Source: Leptolinea sp964397625
GTDB lineage: Bacteria; Chloroflexota; Anaerolineae; Anaerolineales; Anaerolineaceae
Direction: 5' to 3'
DNA: 64,000 nucleotides
Assembly: GCA_964397625.1 (NCBI GenBank)
Contig: CAYNJT010000008.1
Location: forward strand, 1 to 64,000
Of this stretch, positions 8,316-16,186 are shown in pieces (position 1 is the stretch's first letter; each line of letters opens with the position of its first letter). The notes beneath the pieces are model-generated. The model was given only the letters and a program-made list of their open reading frames with translations. It did not search any database and was not told the origin of the DNA. The position numbers and the translations under genes are program-made.

Positions 8316-9323
8316 ATGCCCGGTTTTACCCGAGAATTAGGCATCGACCTGGGCACGATGAGTATTGTGGTGGCCGAAGGCAACCAGATACTTTTACAGG
8401 AACCTACTGTCGTTGCCATTATTCCCGATGAAATGAAAATGGTCGAATGGGGGCAGGCTGCCAGCGATATGATTGGCCGAGTGCCCGAATCGATCGAAGT
8501 CGTTCGTCCTTTGCAGCATGGGGTGATCGCCGAATACGAGATTACCGAAAACCTGCTGGGTTTTCTGGTAAAGAAAATTTGCGGCCCCATGTTCCTTTTC
8601 CGCCCACGCGTGATGGTAACCGTGCCGTATGGGGTGACCAGCGTTGAAAGCCGCGCCGTACAGGAAGCCAGCCTTGGGGCCGGTTCGCGCGAAGTGGCGT
8701 TAATCCAGCAGCCGCTGGCTGCCGCGCTGGGAATTGACCTGCCCATTGGCACACCCACCGGCAATATGGTGATCAGTATGGGCGGGGGAACCATGCAAGC
8801 CGCGGTACTCTCCATGTATTCCATTGTCACCGCGGAAACATCCACTGCCGGCGGCCTTCATTTTGATGATGCCATCATCACGTATACCCGCCGCAAGTAT
8901 GGCGTGATTATCGGGCAGCCAACGGCCGAGCTGTTAAAAATCAAGATCGGCACAGTCGTACCGCAGGAACAGCAGCAGGCCATGGAAGTGCAAGGGCAAG
9001 ACCAGGTTTCCGGGCTTCCCAGGCCAGTAAACCTGACCACGGACGACCTTCTGGAAGCCCTGCAGGATCCCATGACAGAAGTGGTTAACACGGCTCGAAA
9101 GGTGCTTGAAAAGACACCTCCCGAACTGCTATCAGACATTATCGACCGTGGTGTGGCTTTGTGCGGTGGCGGTTCGCTGCTGCGCGGTGTTGACAAATAT
9201 CTGACCAAGGCGCTGGGGATACCAGCCTACCTGGTGGATAACCCGTTAACCTGTACGGCAGAAGGCGCGGCGCGTGCCATGACCATGCGCGATCTTTTAC
9301 GAAGAAGCCTGCCGCCTGTATAA
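8316..9323 (+). CDS. MreB/Mbl-like actin homologue with altered ATPase motifs
   Basis: 335 residues with the MreB fold signature: GIDLGT at 9-14, QEPTVVA, LAAALGI, GGGT at 156-159, and the strongly conserved GGGSLLRGVDKYL plus DNPLTCTAEGAA C-terminal motifs. MreB filaments organise cell-wall synthesis at the membrane. Several active-site positions differ from canonical MreB, as recalled from the family: EEP is QQP (131-133), DIGGGT is SMGGGT (Ser154), GGDxFD is GGLHFDD (Leu181), and DLGTANT is DLGTMSI. ATP hydrolysis may be lost while the fold remains. It lies 24 bases after atpC with SD AGAGGAA. No mreC or mreD follows, so it may be a paralogue or regulator instead of the main MreB. Confidence 0.85.
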   Translation: MPGFTRELGIDLGTMSIVVAEGNQILLQEPTVVAIIPDEMKMVEWGQAASDMIGRVPESIEVVRPLQHGVIAEYEITENLLGFLVKKICGPMFLFRPRVMVTVPYGVTSVESRAVQEASLGAGSREVALIQQPLAAALGIDLPIGTPTGNMVISMGGGTMQAAVLSMYSIVTAETSTAGGLHFDDAIITYTRRKYGVIIGQPTAELLKIKIGTVVPQEQQQAMEVQGQDQVSGLPRPVNLTTDDLLEALQDPMTEVVNTARKVLEKTPPELLSDIIDRGVALCGGGSLLRGVDKYLTKALGIPAYLVDNPLTCTAEGAARAMTMRDLLRRSLPPV

Positions 9324-9324
9324 T
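9319..9324 (+). promoter_or_regulatory. -10 box (TATAAT) exactly 6 nt before mntA start; probable leaderless transcript
   Basis: TATAAT, then AGTGGT, then the ATG at 9331. No Shine-Dalgarno fits between them, so the mRNA would start at or near the ATG. It overlaps the stop of the upstream mreB-like gene. A weak -35 (TTTTAC, 9295-9300) lies 18 bases upstream. Confidence 0.5.
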
Positions 9325-9330
9325 AGTGGT

Positions 9331-9624
9331 ATGGATCGCGATCATGTCATTCAAATAATTAAAACCAATCTACCCATTCTGAAAAAAGAATATGGAGTGC
9401 AGCATATATTCCTTTTTGGTTCGGTAGCTCGTAACTCGGCCGTTCTGGAGAGTGATGTTGACATTCTTGTTGAGTTTTCCCGACCAACAGGCTTATTCGG
9501 TTTGATTTCGCTGGAACAGTGTCTTGAAAAGCTCCTCAACCGGCATGTTGATCTAGGTACGTTTCAGAGTTTAAAACCGTATATTCGAACCGAAATCGAG
9601 AAGGATTTAATCCTTGTCGCCTAG
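9331..9624 (+). CDS. mntA: MntA-like nucleotidyltransferase (antitoxin)
   Basis: 97-residue minimal nucleotidyltransferase. The GSVARNSAVLESDVDILV segment carries the GSx10DxD active site. In the characterised MntA/HepT (type VII) systems this enzyme AMPylates a Tyr of the HEPN toxin and neutralises it. The next gene is a HEPN protein overlapping by 11 bases, as expected for such a pair. Composition is visibly more AT-rich than the neighbours, which suggests horizontal acquisition. No SD; see the -10 box at 9319. Confidence 0.9.
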   Translation: MDRDHVIQIIKTNLPILKKEYGVQHIFLFGSVARNSAVLESDVDILVEFSRPTGLFGLISLEQCLEKLLNRHVDLGTFQSLKPYIRTEIEKDLILVA

Positions 9625-9949
9625 ACATTATCGAGAAAGAATTCAGGATATCTTATCCGAAATTCAAAAAATCCATAAATTTACAGATGGAATGGATTTT
9701 GTTACTTTTCAATCGGATGAAAAAACGAAATATGCTGTTCAAATGAGCCTTATCATTATAGGCGAAGCAGGGAATGCTTTCCCAGAAGAATTTCAAGAAA
9801 AATATCCTCAGATTCCCTGGAATCTAATTAGAGCGATGCGAAATAGGTTGATTCATGTTTATTTCGATTTTGATGAAAAAATCCTTTGGGATACAGTAAT
9901 ATACGATATCCCATTTTTGGAAAATGTTTTGTTGAAAACAACTTTATAA
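9614..9949 (+). CDS. hepT: HepT-like HEPN ribonuclease toxin (DUF86)
   Basis: 111 residues from a TTG start overlapping the 3' end of mntA. The HEPN active site RX4HXY is visible as RNRLIHVY near residue 76, so both the RNase Arg/His and the modifiable Tyr are present. Predicted toxin of an MntA/HepT module. The gene is AT-rich like its partner. Its stop overlaps the convergent rex stop by 6 bases, leaving no room for a terminator between them. Confidence 0.88.
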   Translation: MSPRHYRERIQDILSEIQKIHKFTDGMDFVTFQSDEKTKYAVQMSLIIIGEAGNAFPEEFQEKYPQIPWNLIRAMRNRLIHVYFDFDEKILWDTVIYDIPFLENVLLKTTL

Positions 9950-10573
9950 ATAATACGTCATGTGCTGTAATTGAATAATCGGACTAACTGTTTCCACGTG
10001 GACACCGGCTGGTACGCTCAATGGAACCGGCGCGTAATTGAGGATCGCGCGGACACCCGCGGCAACCAGTTGATCGGCAACAATTTGTGCTTCCCGAGAG
10101 GGAACCGTAATCATGGCGATCAAGATTCCCTGCGCCCGGATGGTCTCAACCATCTGCTCGGTTGATAAAATGGGATGCCCCCCAACTTCTTGCCCGATCT
10201 TTGTAGGATCATTATCAAAAACCAGTTTGATGCGGAATCCACGTTCGGCAAATCCAGGGTAACGGGCGATGGCGTGACCCAGGTCGCCTGTACCTATCAG
10301 AGCAACATCCCACACGCGGTCCATCTTCAAAATGATGCGGATCTGGTTGCTGAGATAATCAATATTGTATCCGCTGCCCTGTTTACCGAAACCGCCGAAA
10401 AATGACAGGTCTTTGCGAACCTGCGCGGCTGATATGTTGGATTGTTCTCCGAGTTCCTTGGAGGAGGTCACGGTTTTCCCCTGTTTTTGCTGAAGAAGCA
10501 GGGTTTGCAGGTAAATAGGTAATCGGGAGACAACGATATCGGGAATGAATTTTTCTGACATGTAAGTTTTCAT
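9944..10573 (-). CDS. rex: Redox-sensing transcriptional repressor Rex
   Basis: 209 residues. N-terminal winged helix (TSSKELGEQSNISAAQVRKDLSFFG, about 36-60) followed by a Rossmann fold with the dinucleotide-binding motif IGTGDLGHAIARYPGF. Rex senses the NADH/NAD+ ratio and represses fermentative or respiratory genes. A MSEKF start four codons in is possible, but the first ATG has a purine-rich GAGAG just upstream. It is divergent from the YgjP-like gene; the 75-base intergenic region holds a 17-base palindrome (10591-10607). No classical TTGTGAA-type Rex operator was seen there. Confidence 0.95.
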   Translation of the reverse strand: MKTYMSEKFIPDIVVSRLPIYLQTLLLQQKQGKTVTSSKELGEQSNISAAQVRKDLSFFGGFGKQGSGYNIDYLSNQIRIILKMDRVWDVALIGTGDLGHAIARYPGFAERGFRIKLVFDNDPTKIGQEVGGHPILSTEQMVETIRAQGILIAMITVPSREAQIVADQLVAAGVRAILNYAPVPLSVPAGVHVETVSPIIQLQHMTYYL

Positions 10574-10590
10574 CTCTCGAAAAACGAATA

Positions 10591-10607
10591 AATTCCTTGC
10601 AGGAATT
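10591..10607. promoter_or_regulatory. 17-bp perfect palindrome in the rex divergent promoter region
   Basis: AATTCCT TGC AGGAATT: seven-base arms and a three-base spacer, 18 bases upstream of the rex ATG and about 40 bases upstream of the YgjP-like ATG. Its placement and symmetry suit a dimeric repressor operator. It does not match the usual Rex consensus. Confidence 0.45.
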
Positions 10608-10648
10608 GCTGCTTAACTTTATCATACTCAACCGGGTAGTACAAAACC

Positions 10649-11377
10649 ATGACTGATGATAAAAAACCATCCAAATCCATTTTGCTGGGTACAAATTATG
10701 TTCCCTATCAAGTACGAATTTCCAGCCGGGCAAGGAGATGGCGACTGACTGTTACCGCCGATAAGGTGGAAATTGTTCTCCCTGAAGGTTCACGGCTCCA
10801 TCCGGAGCGGCTTCTGCAGCAATACGCGGATTGGATCATAGAAAAACAGGCCAAACAGAAGAAACGCCAGGAGCGGTTGGATAAACACGCGCTTCCCTCA
10901 GATCAAATCCTGTTACATGGGAAACCGGTATTACTGGAGATCCGGCAGGCAAGTCTGCTTGAAAAACAACAGGTCACACATTCTTTGGGGCGAATAAGGG
11001 TGGTCGCTGGAAAACACCCGGCTCCAAAAGTTCTGCAAAAATGGTTGGCCAGGCAGACTGAAGCGGCTATTATGCGGCAAATACAACTGCGAGCCGCTCA
11101 GATGGGAGTACGCCCTGCCAGTTTTTCCATTAGAAACCAGCGTACCCGCTGGGGTTCCTGTTCGACACGGGGTGCCCTGAGCTTTAACTGGCGGTTAATC
11201 ATGGCGCCGCCAGAGGTTCTAGATTATGTGGTTGTTCATGAATTGGCTCATATGAAAGAGCAGAACCATTCCAAAGCATTCTGGAAGATTGTCTCACAGT
11301 ATTGCCCTAATTACCTTAAATATCGCCAGTGGTTAAAACAAAACCAGGCCGCCATGTGGCCTGGTCTATTTGATTAG
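10649..11377 (+). CDS. YgjP-like (DUF45) metal-dependent hydrolase
   Basis: 242 residues. The C-terminal half carries the family signature: RNQRTRWGSCS, then the zinc motif HELAHMKEQNHSKAFW, where HExxH-like HELAH gives two ligands and the downstream His a third. The N-terminal half is basic with a predicted helical segment (LQQYADWIIEKQAKQKKRQER). The family is often encoded next to type I restriction genes, but none are near here. Substrate unknown. Confidence 0.88.
   Translation: MTDDKKPSKSILLGTNYVPYQVRISSRARRWRLTVTADKVEIVLPEGSRLHPERLLQQYADWIIEKQAKQKKRQERLDKHALPSDQILLHGKPVLLEIRQASLLEKQQVTHSLGRIRVVAGKHPAPKVLQKWLARQTEAAIMRQIQLRAAQMGVRPASFSIRNQRTRWGSCSTRGALSFNWRLIMAPPEVLDYVVVHELAHMKEQNHSKAFWKIVSQYCPNYLKYRQWLKQNQAAMWPGLFD
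11343..11365 (+). terminator. Hairpin overlapping the 3' end of the YgjP-like gene
   Basis: ACCAGGCC / GGCCTGGT perfect eight-base arms around a seven-base loop, encoded within the last codons and followed by a T-rich CTATTTGATT. It lies between two convergent genes, so it may terminate transcription, though the T tract is weak. Confidence 0.45.
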
Positions 11378-11392
11378 CAGGTGTCTTCTCTC

Positions 11393-12109
11393 TCAATCAT
11401 CCCTGCGTCCCATCAACAGGAACGCGTAATATAGAACTGTGGAAATGGCCTGGGCTGCCGCGGCGACATACGTTAATGCGGCGGCGTCAAGCACACTATT
11501 TATGCCGGTCATTTGCTCCAGGCCGATGAAACCATTGGATTCCAGCGCCAGTTTGGCACGTCGGCTTGCGTCAAATTCAACCGGCAGGGTGACAATCGCA
11601 AAGACGGCGGTAAGGGCGAAGAGGATCAAACCGAAGATGGCGATTTTTTCACCCATGGCGGATGACATGACAAGTCCTATCATGAATATGATCGGTCCCA
11701 GCCAGGATCCCAGTTGAACAGAGGGAACCAGGGCGGAGCGGATTTGCAGCGGGAAATAGCCTTCCGCATGTTGAATGGCGTGTCCAGACTCATGCGCGGC
11801 TACACCAGCCGCGGCAATGGAAGGAGTTCCATAGACACCCTGACTCAAGCGGAGTGTTTTTGACTGAGGATCGTAGTGATCGCTTAGCATACCATTTGTC
11901 TGTTCGATGCGAACATTTTGAAGCCCATTCGAATCAAGCACCCTGCGGGCTACCTGCGCACCAGTCAGGCCGGTGTAATTACGCACCTGAGAAAATTTTT
12001 TGAACGCGGAATTAACCCGCGCCTGAGCGATAAGCCCCAAGATGAGCGCCGGAAGGGCGAACATCAAATACGTGCCATAAGAACTGAACCAGTGAATTGA
12101 TGGGAACAT
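11393..12109 (-). CDS. YugP-like zinc-dependent membrane protease
   Basis: 238 residues. N-terminal transmembrane helix (YLMFALPALILGLIA), the zinc motif AAHESGHAIQH (HExxH), then two to three C-terminal hydrophobic helices (about 125-165 and 210-235). This arrangement is the YugP / DUF2265 family of membrane Zn proteases, whose substrates are unknown. SD AAGGA before ATG. Divergent from the response-regulator gene. Confidence 0.9.
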   Translation of the reverse strand: MFPSIHWFSSYGTYLMFALPALILGLIAQARVNSAFKKFSQVRNYTGLTGAQVARRVLDSNGLQNVRIEQTNGMLSDHYDPQSKTLRLSQGVYGTPSIAAAGVAAHESGHAIQHAEGYFPLQIRSALVPSVQLGSWLGPIIFMIGLVMSSAMGEKIAIFGLILFALTAVFAIVTLPVEFDASRRAKLALESNGFIGLEQMTGINSVLDAAALTYVAAAAQAISTVLYYAFLLMGRRDD

Positions 12110-12192
12110 GTGTAATCCTTTCCTACATTTCTGTATTGTACATCAAGCATAAAAGTGAAATATATGAAAATAATTAGAGAAACGTAAATCTG

Positions 12193-12222
12193 TTGTTATT
12201 TTGTCTTTATTTGTCTTATAGT
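12193..12222 (+). promoter_or_regulatory. Promoter with tandem 10-bp repeats before the response regulator
   Basis: TTGTTA (12193-12198), 18-base spacer, TATAGT (12217-12222). Between and overlapping them are two head-to-tail copies of TTGTCTTtat / TTGTCTTata at 12201 and 12211. About one-turn direct repeats are typical of OmpR/PhoB-type regulator sites, so autoregulation is plausible. Confidence 0.5.
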
Positions 12223-12250
12223 TGTACATATTCAAGGATTGAAAACAAAA

Positions 12251-12949
12251 ATGCCAGGCAACATCTTATTAATCGATGACGACAAATTATTGCGGCGCAG
12301 CCTCGCTTTCAACCTGCAGCAGGCAGGTTTTTCAATCAACACAGCCGCGGATGCCGAAGCCGGATTGGATATAATCCGCCAGCATAGACCTGATCTGGTC
12401 ATCCTGGATGTTGGCTTGCCCGGAATGGATGGCCTGGACGCGTTGAAGATCATCCGGGACCAGATGGGAGTGCCGGTCATTCTTCTAACGGCCCGCCGCC
12501 GGGGAGTGGATGAGATCCTCGGATTGGAATTGGGCGCAGATGATTACATAACCAAGCCCTTTGAGTTTGATATCTTATTAGCCCATATAAAGGCTGTGCT
12601 GCGACGCACTGTAGCCACTGCGGCTGGAAACACTGAACCAGAGTGTATTACCAGCGGAGATATAACCATTGATCCGGCCGCGCATCAGGCTACATTAAAT
12701 GGTGAGTTATTGACGCTTTCTCCAAAAGAATTTGAATTGTTAACTTTACTTGTATCCAATGCTGGGAAAGTGCTCCCAACGGCGGATCTGCTAACCCGTG
12801 TGTGGGGAGCGGAGTTTGAAGGCCAACCCCAGGTGGTGTATGTGCACATCCGCTGGCTGCGTGAAAAATTGCGCGATATTGATGAAAAAACTCCACGCAT
12901 ACAGACTGTGCGCGGGATAGGTTATAAGTTCATACCGAAAGAAATTTGA
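12251..12949 (+). CDS. OmpR-family response regulator
   Basis: 232 residues from ATG 12251 (AAGGA eight bases upstream); an in-frame TTG at 12239 is less likely. Receiver domain with acidic pocket DDD (9-11), phospho-acceptor Asp53 (ILDVGLPGMDG), conserved Thr and the KPFEFD lysine. The winged-helix output domain (about 135-228) ends in RGIGYKF. It is followed by its kinase with essentially no gap and then htrA, suggesting an envelope-stress system of the CssRS type. Confidence 0.95.
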   Translation: MPGNILLIDDDKLLRRSLAFNLQQAGFSINTAADAEAGLDIIRQHRPDLVILDVGLPGMDGLDALKIIRDQMGVPVILLTARRRGVDEILGLELGADDYITKPFEFDILLAHIKAVLRRTVATAAGNTEPECITSGDITIDPAAHQATLNGELLTLSPKEFELLTLLVSNAGKVLPTADLLTRVWGAEFEGQPQVVYVHIRWLREKLRDIDEKTPRIQTVRGIGYKFIPKEI

Positions 12950-12951
12950 TT

Positions 12952-14355
12952 ATGCGTTCACTACGCTTTCGCATGATTGTTAATAACCTGCTGCCATTAT
13001 TGGTTGTACTGCCTTTAATGGGCATTTTGCTTGTTTATCTTTTAGAAACACAGGGTATTGTGGCCAGTGTGTCACGAGACCTCAATCGCCAGGCTGTTTT
13101 GGTGGCCGACGCCGCCAGCGCGCAAAGTTCTATTTGGCAGGATCCCTATTCCGCCCGGGCGTTTCTAGAACGCATCAGTCCGCGGTTAAGCGCGAGGGTA
13201 ATGCTTCTTGATTCCGGAGGACGTGTTCTTGTTTCCAGTGATCCGGATGATGAAGGATTGATTGGCAAGATTATTTACAGCGGGCAGTATCAGTCTGGAG
13301 AGGATAAGCCTTCTGATAATCAGAAAAAAACGGCGGAGTTGAGTGAAGAGGTTGTTCCGGTCGTCCGGTCTGACGGTTTACTACTCGGCTTCGTGCGCAT
13401 GGATAATCCGTTGTCATCTTTCTATGAACGTTCCATCCAGTTGCGTCAGGTGACCATCTGGGTGGTGGTAGGCGGTCTCTTTCTGGGCGTTCTGTTAGGT
13501 TGGCTGTTCTCGCGTGATCTGGCGAAACAGCTCCAAATGGCTACCCGTGCCGTGACCAACCTGGCTACCGGGCAGACCCTTGGAATGCTTGACGAGACGG
13601 GGAAACCGGCAGAAATTCTGCAATTATATAGAGCCTTCAATACTCTTACTGAACGTTTGAAAAATATGGAGGAAAATCGTAAACGGCTGCTGGCCAACCT
13701 GGTGCATGAAATAGGGAGGCCGCTTGGTTCGTTACAATCTGCCGTGCAGGCTTTAATCAGTGGAGCAGATAAAGACAGCGAACTTCGTTCAGACCTGTTG
13801 GATGGAATGAGTGGAGAAATCCACCGTTTAAATCGATTGGTAAGTGAATTGGCCAACCTGCATAACGAACTTGCAGGCACGCTCACATTGAACCGGAAGC
13901 CGGTTGTTATACGTGATTGGCTGCAAACCATCACTGAAATCTACCATCAGGAAGCGGTAAATAAAGGCCTTGCCTGGGATTGCCAGATAAATCCTGACCT
14001 GCCGGTTGTCAATATCGACTCTGAACAGCTTACGCTGGCGGTACAAAACCTGATCAGCAATGCCATACGTTACACGCCGTCAGGCGGAAAAGTACATGTA
14101 AGCGCAGAAATGGAATTGGAAGATTTAGTCATATCGATTAAAGATACCGGCCCGGGTATTTCACAAGATGAACAGAAAAAGGTTTTTGAACCTTTCACCC
14201 GCGGGAGTTCAGCTCGCAGGTTTTCACAGGGGATGGGATTGGGATTAACGATTGCGCGTGAGATGACCGAGGCGCACGGCGGCCGCATAGAGTTGGTCAG
14301 CACACCGGGTGCAGGAAGCAATTTCAGGATCATCATTCCCCTGGCATCAGCTTAA
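12952..14355 (+). CDS. Membrane histidine kinase
   Basis: 467 residues from ATG 12952; an in-frame TTG at 12946 overlaps the regulator stop. Two transmembrane segments (about 10-31 and 168-188) bracket an extracytoplasmic sensor of about 135 residues. HAMP-like linker, then HisKA with His252 in LVHEIGRPLGSL (the usual HELRTPL is altered to HEIGRPL), then HATPase with N (LISNAIRYT), DTGPGIS and GMGLGLTI boxes. Cognate to the preceding regulator. The following htrA gene suggests periplasmic or surface protein stress as the signal. Confidence 0.93.
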   Translation: MRSLRFRMIVNNLLPLLVVLPLMGILLVYLLETQGIVASVSRDLNRQAVLVADAASAQSSIWQDPYSARAFLERISPRLSARVMLLDSGGRVLVSSDPDDEGLIGKIIYSGQYQSGEDKPSDNQKKTAELSEEVVPVVRSDGLLLGFVRMDNPLSSFYERSIQLRQVTIWVVVGGLFLGVLLGWLFSRDLAKQLQMATRAVTNLATGQTLGMLDETGKPAEILQLYRAFNTLTERLKNMEENRKRLLANLVHEIGRPLGSLQSAVQALISGADKDSELRSDLLDGMSGEIHRLNRLVSELANLHNELAGTLTLNRKPVVIRDWLQTITEIYHQEAVNKGLAWDCQINPDLPVVNIDSEQLTLAVQNLISNAIRYTPSGGKVHVSAEMELEDLVISIKDTGPGISQDEQKKVFEPFTRGSSARRFSQGMGLGLTIAREMTEAHGGRIELVSTPGAGSNFRIIIPLASA

Positions 14356-14375
14356 TGTTTTCTTAAACTTCCCTT

Positions 14376-14395
14376 CAGGTTTTCATAAAGACCTG
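14376..14395 (+). promoter_or_regulatory. Inverted repeat upstream of htrA
   Basis: CAGGTTTT cata AAGACCTG: eight-base arms with one G-T pair, 20 bases after the kinase stop. No T-run follows, so an operator or mRNA-processing element is as likely as a terminator. Confidence 0.3.
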
Positions 14396-14453
14396 GTGAT
14401 AGAAAAAAGATATTCTATTCTCGTAAACTATAGTTGAAAAAGGAAGTGAGAAT

Positions 14454-16130
14454 ATGAAAAAAATATCTTTAGTGTTTAGTTCAATTTTAATCCTAACCTT
14501 ATTGTTGTCGGCGTGCAGCTTCACTATGCCGCAAATTGTAAAAACCAAACCGGCTCCGGAAGGGGCGCCTAAGATCGCAGAAAGCGAAAAACCAGCCGCG
14601 CCAACCGCTACCCTGGTACCTGAAAGTATAAATCCTGTGCCTTCCGCTGATCTGGCCGGGTTGGAAGCATATCAGGCCGCGTTGACAGGCGTGTACGAAC
14701 GCGTAAACCCATCCGTGGTCAGCATCGAAGTATCGTCAAAAGTTAAATTGAGCAACCCACAAATGGATTTGCCTTTTAGCTTTCCTGATTTGCCGCAGTT
14801 TTCCATTCCAGAAGATGATGGCAGCTCCCAGGAGCGATTACAGCAGGGTATCGGTTCTGGATTTGTCTGGGACAAAGAAGGGCATATTGTCACCAACAAT
14901 CATGTGATTGATGGCGCGGATATGATAACCGTTACCTTTGAAGATGGAACCAGCCTACCCGGCAAGGTTCTGGGCACAGACAAGAACAGTGATCTTGCCG
15001 TTGTTCAGGTAGAAAAAGGCAAAGTTGACTTGAAACCGGTGGAAATGGCGGATTCCAACAAATTAAAAGTTGGGAACCTTGTCATGGCTATTGGTAACCC
15101 GTTTGGTTTGGAAGGTAGTTATAGCGTGGGTGTGATCTCAGCACTAGGCCGTTCACTGCCGGTGGAGAGCGGCTCTGGTTCGGCTACGTATTCCATTCCT
15201 GATGTGATCCAAACTGACGCTCCAATCAACCCTGGTAATTCAGGCGGCGTGCTGGTCAACGTGAAAGGGCAGGTAATCGGAGTTACCACCGCGATTGAAT
15301 CCCCCATCCGCGCGAATGCCGGTATTGGTTTTGCTGTGCCTTCCGCGATCATCCAGAAAGTGATTCCCGCCTTGATCCAGGATGGCAAGTATTCCTACAC
15401 ATACCTTGGTTTGAGCGGCGGCACATTGACCTCTGACCTGGCAAAAGCCATGGACTTGAAAGAAACCCAACGCGGAATCCTGGTTAATTCGATCAGCCCC
15501 AATACTCCGGCAGACAAAGCCGGCTTGAAGGGTAGTGATAAAGAGACCGAGATTAAGGGTTTGAAAGTTAAAGTTGGCGGCGATGTCATCACCCACATTG
15601 ATGGCCAGGAATTAAGAAAATTCGAAGACCTGGTAAGTTATCTGGCCAGAGCCACCGTGGTGGGTCAGGAAGTAAAGCTGGATATCATCCGTGATGGTAA
15701 AGAACAACAGATCACAGTAAAACTGGAAGCCCGCCCGGATGTGGAAAAGACTGCCGAACCGAAAGAATCAACCATCAAGGGCACGGCCTGGTTGGGTGTG
15801 TCGCTATTGGACATCACTCCTGAAATCGCCAAACAGATGGACCTTAAAGATGGACAAAAAGGTGCGTTGATTCAGTCCATTGAGAAAGACAGCCCGGCGG
15901 ATAAAGCCGGATTACACGGCGGCGATAAAGCGTTTGAAGTCAATGGCAACCAGATCATGATTGGCGGCGATATCATCACGGCCATGGATGGAAACGCAGT
16001 AGAGTCCGTGAAAGACTTGCGCGGACGGATCCTGCGGGCGAACCCGGATGACGAGGTAAAACTCACCATCCTGCGGGAAGGCTCCGAGAAAGAAGTGACC
16101 GTAAAACTCGCTGAGCGACCGGCGCAGTAG
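14454..16130 (+). CDS. htrA: HtrA/DegP-like lipoprotein serine protease with two PDZ domains
   Basis: 558 residues. Lipoprotein signal with lipobox LLSAC (Cys21), so it is anchored outside the membrane. Trypsin-like domain with His150 (VTNNHVIDG), Asp180 (KNSDLAVVQ) and Ser263 (NPGNSGG). Two PDZ domains follow (about 316-430 and 450-555). They are clearly duplicates, each with the xxSPxxPADKAGL and VGGDVIT/IGGDIIT motifs. HtrA proteases degrade or refold damaged envelope proteins. SD AAGGAAG before ATG. Directly downstream of a two-component system that may control it. A strong bidirectional hairpin follows. Confidence 0.96.
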   Translation: MKKISLVFSSILILTLLLSACSFTMPQIVKTKPAPEGAPKIAESEKPAAPTATLVPESINPVPSADLAGLEAYQAALTGVYERVNPSVVSIEVSSKVKLSNPQMDLPFSFPDLPQFSIPEDDGSSQERLQQGIGSGFVWDKEGHIVTNNHVIDGADMITVTFEDGTSLPGKVLGTDKNSDLAVVQVEKGKVDLKPVEMADSNKLKVGNLVMAIGNPFGLEGSYSVGVISALGRSLPVESGSGSATYSIPDVIQTDAPINPGNSGGVLVNVKGQVIGVTTAIESPIRANAGIGFAVPSAIIQKVIPALIQDGKYSYTYLGLSGGTLTSDLAKAMDLKETQRGILVNSISPNTPADKAGLKGSDKETEIKGLKVKVGGDVITHIDGQELRKFEDLVSYLARATVVGQEVKLDIIRDGKEQQITVKLEARPDVEKTAEPKESTIKGTAWLGVSLLDITPEIAKQMDLKDGQKGALIQSIEKDSPADKAGLHGGDKAFEVNGNQIMIGGDIITAMDGNAVESVKDLRGRILRANPDDEVKLTILREGSEKEVTVKLAERPAQ

Positions 16131-16150
16131 TCGCTCTGTTTCTCCCTCAA

Positions 16151-16184
16151 AAGAACATCCCGGATTATTTTCCGGGATGTTCTT
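16151..16184. terminator. Bidirectional intrinsic terminator
   Basis: Perfect 13-base arms AAGAACATCCCGG / CCGGGATGTTCTT with an eight-base T-rich loop, between htrA (plus) and a minus-strand glycosyltransferase gene ending at 16187. A/T-rich flanks on both sides support use in both directions. Confidence 0.85.
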
Positions 16185-16186
16185 TA

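Noticed and set aside
9988..10006. parS-like sequence around CACGTG (TGTTTCCACGTGGACA)
   Set aside because: Only the CACGTG core and a few bases match the parS consensus; the right arm fails, and the sequence encodes conserved residues near the Rex C-terminus.
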